A stretch of DNA of 64,000 nt from Umbilicaria muhlenbergii (taxonomy: Eukaryota; Ascomycota; Lecanoromycetes; Umbilicariales; Umbilicariaceae). The notes under the pieces were generated by a model, which was not told the DNA's origin, did not search any database, and worked only from the letters and a program-made list of their open reading frames with translations. Of this stretch, positions 58,101-64,000 are shown piece by piece. The stretch is from contig KK106983.1 of the NCBI GenBank assembly GCA_000611775.1, forward strand, positions 2,600,808-2,664,807. The letters run 5' to 3'. Each line of letters opens with the position of its first letter. The first letter of the stretch is position 1. The translations under genes were made by a program, and so were the position numbers.

Positions 58101-58958
58101 GTATTCCAGTGAGTCCTTGTACACCTGCATCAATTTGAATCGAAGCTGCGGGGGTTCTAACACCGCTTCTTCACATAGGTGGATCTATCCCGCCTTCCGA
58201 AGCACAACAATTATCGGCCAGACTTCATGGCCCCCGGTCCGCACATCAAAATCGACAAGGAGCTTAGATATGAAGACGTCGTCAAAACTTACTCTTCTGG
58301 TCTCTCTGAGGAAAGAAGCGCCAAAAGTCGGTACTATGAAAGCAAGAGGGTACTAGGTACATTGTACCGCGCGATTGACGAACGAGGATTCTTTTTGAAC
58401 CTACAGAGAAGACTACTAAAGCATGAACAACGCATCGATGAGCCGGTGGCCATGAAACTTTGGAGATATGTCTCTAACGAGGTAAGTTTACTGCAATGGC
58501 ACCAGTACGTGGACTGGGCCTGGGACATGAGCGAAATGTACGAGGACAATCTCAAAGATACTATGCATCAGTACTCAGTGGAGCCGTCCCACCCACTCAG
58601 CGAACTAGAAGTCTTTATCGGGCACATTGTCGGTAGAAACGGCGCACAATCCAAACGCCAACGTGAACTGTCCAAAGGCCTCAAGGAGAAGTTCGATAGA
58701 GATGTCACCTTTACCATCGACAACATTACTGGCAAGCATGGAGGGAACAGAGACGAGGCACTGCCAAGGGCTGTGGCATGTCTCTCAGTGGGAATCAAGG
58801 CGGAAGAGAAGTCCACCTTGAAAAGCTTTCAGTGGGTAGCGGCCGCGGTTTGTTTGAAGGAGCTGTTGAGACTCAAAGGAGGAGTGAGGCTGCGGCGGAG
58901 CGATTCGACACCGCATCTAGACAGCATGCCTAGCCTGCTAGAGTCCTTGAACCTATAA
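55176..58958 (+). CDS. RNA-dependent RNA polymerase of the RNA-silencing pathway
   Basis: Cellular RdRP (QDE-1/SAD-1/Rdp1 superfamily) that makes double-stranded RNA for Dicer. Exons 55176-56970, 57035-58005, 58082-58108 and 58179-58958 give 1,190 residues. The start MEVFIRNLPDQCTVNGLRKF looks like an RRM, as in the SAD-1/RDR1-like branch. The catalytic half has YAGAKGMISYDSRL, RPSMIKF, GRVFSDGVGTIS and the metal-binding loop LSGGDLDGDLYNIIY, so the D-x-D-G-D triad is intact. CVVFSRKGKRDLPSQ and DLHSTAVDFSKTGIPVDL also fit. The third exon is 27 nt. It appears functional. Confidence 0.95.
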
Positions 58959-59562
58959 GACAAGGCGGGGCTGGGTAAGCACGATGCTAAGGATCATAAG
59001 ACTGGCTTACGTACTTTGCTGGATGCCCAAATTCGGGCTGGCGCGTAAAGGATTTGGGGGACAGGCGTTGGTAAGTTCTTCCAGACCAGATCGGCGTAGG
59101 CTTGTCTGGGCAATTTACGAGACACGAAACATTTCGGGGAATGAGCGTTGAATCGGCATTGATGGAATCACGGAGTCGGAGCATAATCGCAAAAACAGCG
59201 GAAAGGAGCACAACAGCTATACAAGGTTCGGCATTGGATCTGAAGCTTGGGATTCTTAGGCTTTGGGCTTTGGCCAGCAATTCTGGCGAAGGACACTACC
59301 CCAAATCCGCATGCACTCGTTGGGTTTCTTCCGCCGTACCCAGAAATGATTGCCGGTCTTAGATACTATCGTTCTTGTATGTGAAACACCACTGACGTTT
59401 GGGGGCTTCCGAACTTGCGATTGGCGGCTACCAATGCGCATGTCCAAACAGCTCATAGCCCGCTCTTCAAAACACCGACCCCGTGGAGCAAAGCAAACCT
59501 ACGTGTTCCCCAATGATCCACCCATCCCATGCCAAACTATACAGCACACCGCATGCAGGAAA
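58959..59562. other. intergenic, no gene recognised
   Basis: A minus-strand frame at 58987-59280 has a hydrophobic run (CIAVVLLSAVFAIML) but no start context or family. Otherwise nothing is visible. Confidence 0.35.
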
Positions 59563-60214
59563 ATGCGCCCTTTCCATCTATCAATCCTGGCACTCCTAGC
59601 CAAGTCCGCCGCCCTCATCTCCGCATCCTCACTCCCCGCCCGAGCACCAGTCCCCCGAAGCCAATTCTGCGCCAACGCCCCCACCACCATCGCCGGAACG
59701 TAAGCCCCAACCACCCACCCATTCGTTCCCACATCCCGAGCCCCCCTTACACACGCAGAAACCCTCCACTAACAAACCCCCCCCCCCCAGCGCCCTCCCC
59801 CGCCGCACGCTCCCCTCCCGTGCCCCCCTCCGCCGCGCCAACGGCATAACCTGGTGCGCGACCGACAGCTCGACCTTCGTCGTCATCACGACCAACGGCG
59901 TCCTCCCGCTCGTGGCCCCTAGCGTAATCACCGACCTGCTCGTCACAGCCGTGGGCACGCTCCTCGCGCACGTGGGGACCCACGGCGACGGCGTCATGCC
60001 GGCGCTGCCGCGCGGCGGCATCTTCCAGTGGCTGGGGGAAGAGGCGTTGGCGCTCGAGGTGGCGAATGCGAATAATCACCAGATAACGTATGGGGTCTTG
60101 GGGGCCGCGTTGCTGGCGTTGTGGCACTATATGGAACACACGGGGGATATTGCGAGGGCGAGTTTCGATGTGTATGATGGGCCGAATTGGGTCGGGTCCG
60201 GGTGGGTTGGGTAG
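59563..60214 (+). CDS. small secreted protein of unknown function
   Basis: Exon 1 (59563-59699) encodes a signal peptide, MRPFHLSILALLAKSAALIS, cleaved perhaps after ASS. A 91-bp intron with a run of about 12 C before its CAG acceptor leads to exon 2 (59791-60214). The product is 186 residues with two Cys and a C-terminal half reading NHQITYGVLGAALLALWHYM and ARASFDVYDGPNWVGSG. The end resembles the V-x-D-G-x-x-x-V-G-x-G closing of a common unnamed family of secreted fungal proteins, from memory. Codon use is strongly GC-rich compared with neighbours. Confidence 0.7.
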
Positions 60215-60885
60215 TGAGGGGAAAGGGGAAGGGAGGGGGCCGGTTTGGCGGCTTGTGTGGTGAGGGGGAGGGAGGTGGAATGGAGGGAGGGAGGCTTGGG
60301 GATCGGCTCTGCTGTCGTGGGGATGAGGGATGCTCCACTCCGAACAATTGGAGGTGTCTCCACGCGCTTTGTAGTAATTTGCACAGGTAATAACCATCAT
60401 TTTCGTTGCCACGAAGATGTAAACCCAGGGGCGACTCGTTGGTCGACTTCAGCCATCATGGATCATGATCGGAGGAGTTCGTATTCATGTATACTGAGCC
60501 TTGAGCCGTTGCAACTAGTTAAGATCAGCATACTGGCTTGAGCCGATTCACAATGCACGCAGGCACACACAAAAGCCATGCGCGAGCAGGTCGTAACATT
60601 CCTTCAGTGAGAGCCATCCCAGCTTGTCCTATAATCGAATATCCTTCGTGAGCATGCAATCTCAGCAAAGTCGTTTCGGAGTGGTATCTATGATACAAAA
60701 CACCCCAACAGTGTTATGTGACGCCGGATACCTCGCCTTCCAACGAAAGCATCACCACGGCCCTTCATTCCCCTGCACCCTTGACTTGACTCCGTTTTTC
60801 TAAGCACCGGGAAACGCCTAAGCTCGGTACGCCGCTCAAGTCTATCAGATCTTCTAGATTACGCCGTCATGTGGACCCGTCCGCG
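60215..60885. other. intergenic, no gene recognised
   Basis: Convergent region between the secreted gene (+) and PSY2 (-). It opens with a G-rich stretch (60200-60300). Confidence 0.4.
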
Positions 60886-63800
60886 CTAACCTTCGTCATC
60901 GCGGTTGCGGCTGGCCGTATCGCCGGAGCTCTTCACCGCAAGTGAAATCGCGATTTTCTTTCCCGTCGGCGCATCCTTGTTCGAGGTGAAACTCTTCTTC
61001 CGTCGCAGTAGATTGCTGGTGTTGCTGACATTACCCGTCATGCTGGTGGGACTGCCGACAGATGACGCAGAAGAACTACGGCGTTTGATTTGAGATGAGA
61101 GCTTGCCGAGTTCATCTTCCTCGTCTTCTTCCCTTCTTCGCTTTTCAGAAAGCCGTTCAGGTGGAGTCTGCGGTATTCGAGATAGGGGACTTGCGGAATC
61201 TGATATGTCGGAGCCGGGGGTTCTGTTCTCTTCTGACGCTGTCGTAGATGGCGTCAGCATCGCTGCTGGCTCAGCCCTTGTGTCCATGGCTTCTTCATCG
61301 TCATCAGGGTAATCGACCAGGGGCTTCATGACAGGCGACGATCCGTTCATCATTGGTGCGAAAAGCTTCTTCTTCGACGACGTCTCTTCTTCATCGTCAG
61401 ACGTGTTGAAATACTCTTCCTCTGCAGCATCCATCTCTTTTACTCCTTGCCACCTGTGATTACCATTGACCTTTGTCCTGGTAGGCGTGTTGTCATCTTC
61501 CTGGCCGAAGAGCGTCGATTCCATCTCTGGATTGTACCCTTGCATCTGATCATACCTAGTAATAAGATTCTGAAAGGTATCAACGTAAGTGATGTCTTGC
61601 AACTTTTCCCGATAGTTCTCCACCACGTGTAAAATGATAGCTTTGATGTTTTCACGCTTCACGAACTCGAAGAGCTCGAGACATGCCGAGTTCAAGAGGT
61701 TGTCTCTGGGCATTGTGTCGTAGACGATATTGAGAATGGGTTCGAAAAGATGGTTTCGGATGATCTGTTGATGGTAAAATTCGTCTTGTAAACCTATGCA
61801 AGTCCGAAAGAATTTCAACGCGGCTAGAGATAATTCAGTACATGCTCTCTATCAAGATCGGCAAGGGACTCCTCACTGAGTTTCAGATGCTTCTGCGGGC
61901 AAGAGAGAAGTTGGGCTATACGTGCTGCAAGTCCCTCGGTAAGAACGAAATATTTGCTTCGAAACAGATGCTGACGAATCAGAAACATCAGGATCTCAAC
62001 CAAATTGGTGAACAACGAAATTTCCTGGAAAGTGAGGTCGTGTACTGTTGACAATCAGCGGACGTGGACAAGCTTTAGGGGATACCTGTCAAGGTAACTG
62101 CCTGGATCTGAAGGATCACGTGAAGGATCACGTACATGATTGCCTCTTCTCCAAATTCTTGAGTGGCTGGAAGAGCTTCTTAGCAGACTCTTCATAGAAG
62201 CTTGTAACGAAGGACTCCGTTTGAGGGTTTGAGGACGCATTGCTGCGTAGTTTGGAGAGGAAGTCATTGTTTGCTCTACCAAGAGCATCTTGTGAAGGCT
62301 GGTTTGTCGATGGATCCAGCAACACCTTGATAGCATCCGCGGCTTGGGCTTTGACACCATGGTCGACTTCCACGAGTAGAAGTTCGATTAGAGTGTCAGT
62401 TAAAGGCGTCTTCTTCTCATTGATAGCCTTGAAAATGTAAGCGCGCACCATGCTAGGATCGTGGTCTATCATTGCAACAAGTATATCCGTCCCAGCAACT
62501 CGGATTGACGAATCCTTATTTAGCAGGGCGAACGTGATTACGCTGAGGAGACCATTCTGGACAAAATTGGTGTACAATGTTGCCCTGGCAGGTGCTTGCA
62601 GATTCTTCGCAATGGCGCAACACTGCTGAATGAAGCATACAGCATCTTTCTTCCGCTTCAGATCCACCTCTGGAGACTCGATAATACCGAACAAATCCTT
62701 TAGGAATACGGTGTTTGCTTGCAGATGAGACACTATATCGACTTGATTGAAGAAGATGAGAGAATTGAGCACGGAGAAAGTAGGATCATCGAGTATGCGA
62801 GCAAGGACAACATCCTTTAGGTATTGCAATCGCCATGTCGAGTGGATCTTCTTCTTGATGATGGGATCGTCGATGGGGACAACCTCCTTGTACCTTGACT
62901 TGTCTCTGAGATATTGTCGATGATTTGCCTTGTAATTGGGGAAATCCGGATCGTCTAAAGGTGGCAGAACCGGTCAGCCACGTTTATAACCCTGCACGTT
63001 GAGTACTTACACTCCAATGCGCCCACCACGCCAAGCACAATATTGTCACTAACAACGTGCTCGATGATTTGCGTGTCGTTAAGCAAGATGAGCGTCTTCA
63101 TGATCCTGCATAGGCGATGCAGCTCTGGCAAAGCTTCTAGATCTTCTGCAATGCTGACCAAGGGTAGCATCTTCTGGATGTAGTTGTCGTTTATCACGAA
63201 CTTCGATAATGAATCTCGACCGGCTGGCGTTGTACTTGCTACATGCATCATCTGTTCGATCTCGCTCAGGTTCCCCATCTCTGGAGGTGGCAGTACCACT
63301 GGGTTTGGGAAGCCGTCCATAGCGTCGTCCGAGAGCGCATCATCTGTAGCATTACACATGTGCTTAGCAAAGTCTCCTAAAATACAAGACCCAGCAACAA
63401 CTTTCAGCCAGAGGTTCTTCAAGAAGGAGTGAGTGTACCTGGACCTCCCAGAGACAGCAGCTGCTGTTGCACCTGATAGACGAAGTCCCTGCGCAACGCA
63501 AATGTCAATTACGATTCCATCACGCAACGCGGCATCACTACAAGAGCCAGCTCTTCAAACAGGAGACACTCACCATATCGCGGCGCAACCTTCAGCTTCT
63601 TGGAAGCTCAAGGCCATGTCGGTCCCACTCGGTTCGGTCCATACAATCAGCGTATCTAGGGCCCATCAGCCGAAATTCTTGCTTCCAGCAACTCTGCCTA
63701 TGATACCTTGCTGTTTCTGGTAGCCGTCATCTTTGCCAATCCTCGTCTCCAACAGCATGCGCTCCGGTTGATCTTCCGACTCAACATATATGCGCGACTC

Positions 63801-64000
63801 ATCCTGTACGTTATCATCAGCCCCGTATGCTCGCAAACATAGCGACTGGCAGAAGGGCTCTTAAAAGCGCAATTTGGGATCCATCCTTGGATGTCGCTGG
63901 AGTGAGGCGTGTCTTACATTGACGATCTGACCGGTACAAAAGCCCGTGCCCCGGTCGAACCAGTCATTATTCCGGAGCTCATAGACCTTGACCCTCTTCT
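60886..64000 (-). CDS. PSY2: Psy2/SMEK, protein phosphatase 4 regulatory subunit 3 (5' end outside window)
   Basis: Targets the PP4 phosphatase, e.g. to phosphorylated histone H2A after DNA damage. Visible exons: >64000-63918, 63803-63707, 63655-63574, 63488-63439, 63343-63011, 62954-62136, 62044-61877 and 61823-60886, about 857 residues; the start codon is just beyond the edge. The N-terminal EVH1-like domain shows [30 protein letters not shown] and [11 protein letters not shown]. The SMK-1 region follows ([25 protein letters not shown]), then helical repeats with [20 protein letters not shown] and [20 protein letters not shown]. The tail is acidic and Ser-rich with a [11 protein letters not shown] stretch. 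The 53-bp intron before ALKFFRTC was chosen because it restores the conserved HLKLTALKFF; reading through gives stops. Confidence 0.94.

Noticed and set aside
59629-60412. Long minus-strand frames opposite the secreted protein
   Set aside because: The plus strand has signal peptide, intron and sensible protein; the minus frames are Arg/Pro/Gly-rich mirror frames of a GC-rich exon.
16846-60885. Functional clustering of spliceosome genes (ISY1, PRP38, CWC24)
   Set aside because: They are far apart, in mixed orientation and separated by unrelated genes; three such genes in 64 kb is plausibly chance.
61820-61880. Apparent one-base frameshift in PSY2
   Set aside because: An in-phase 53-bp GT-AG intron (61824-61876) joins HLKL to ALKFFRTC and explains the stops.

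Overview
This window looks like nuclear DNA of a filamentous ascomycete (Pezizomycotina; Dothideomycetes is my guess and not proven). The genes carry many short GT-AG introns, mostly 46-115 bp, and spell fungal orthologues of RSR1, MCC2, ISY1, MTG1, BOR1, PRP38, VMS1, RVS167, ApsA/NUM1, CWC24, KU70, HEM15, an RNA-silencing RdRP and PSY2. I read the exon structures by eye from splice signals and protein similarity. In almost every gene the exon lengths sum to a whole number of codons.

Positions 1-8600 form an AT-rich accessory block. It holds the 3' part of a Ty3/Gypsy retrotransposon with chromodomain (gag, protease, RT, RNase H, integrase), heavily mutated. Overlapping its 3' end on the opposite strand is a degenerate cysteine-rich ORF, followed by a probable 3' LTR with palindromic 41-bp repeats, then minisatellites and inverted repeats. 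The mutation pattern is unusual: CpG and CpC are lost, CpA is retained, and conserved Trp codons read TGA. A 13-bp minisatellite lies at the switch to normal base composition.

Positions 8.7-13 kb are a decayed border: a fructosamine-kinase-like gene with a frameshift in a TA repeat, an F-box-like fragment, a 60-N gap (10734-10793) and a broken repetitive surface-protein gene.

From about 13.3 kb the window is ordinary gene-dense euchromatin, often with convergent or divergent pairs: RSR1 (+), MCC2 (-), ISY1 (+), MTG1 (-), BOR1 (+), an unknown membrane-anchored protein (-), a glycosyltransferase-like gene (-), PRP38 (+), VMS1 (-) and RVS167 (-). A 1.1-kb non-autonomous DNA transposon with 81-bp terminal inverted repeats and an 8-bp target duplication sits at 31974-33098. 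Then come a ZGRF1-domain protein (+), ApsA (-), CWC24 (+), a small secreted Cys-rich protein (-), KU70 (-), HEM15 (+), a two-lesion pseudogene (+), an MFS transporter (+), an RdRP (+), a secreted protein (+) and PSY2 (-), which runs off the right edge.

The genes do not form a single pathway cluster. Three are spliceosome factors, KU70, the ZGRF1-domain protein and PSY2 relate to DNA-damage handling, and the RdRP belongs to RNA silencing. I recognised no tRNA, rRNA or CRISPR array.
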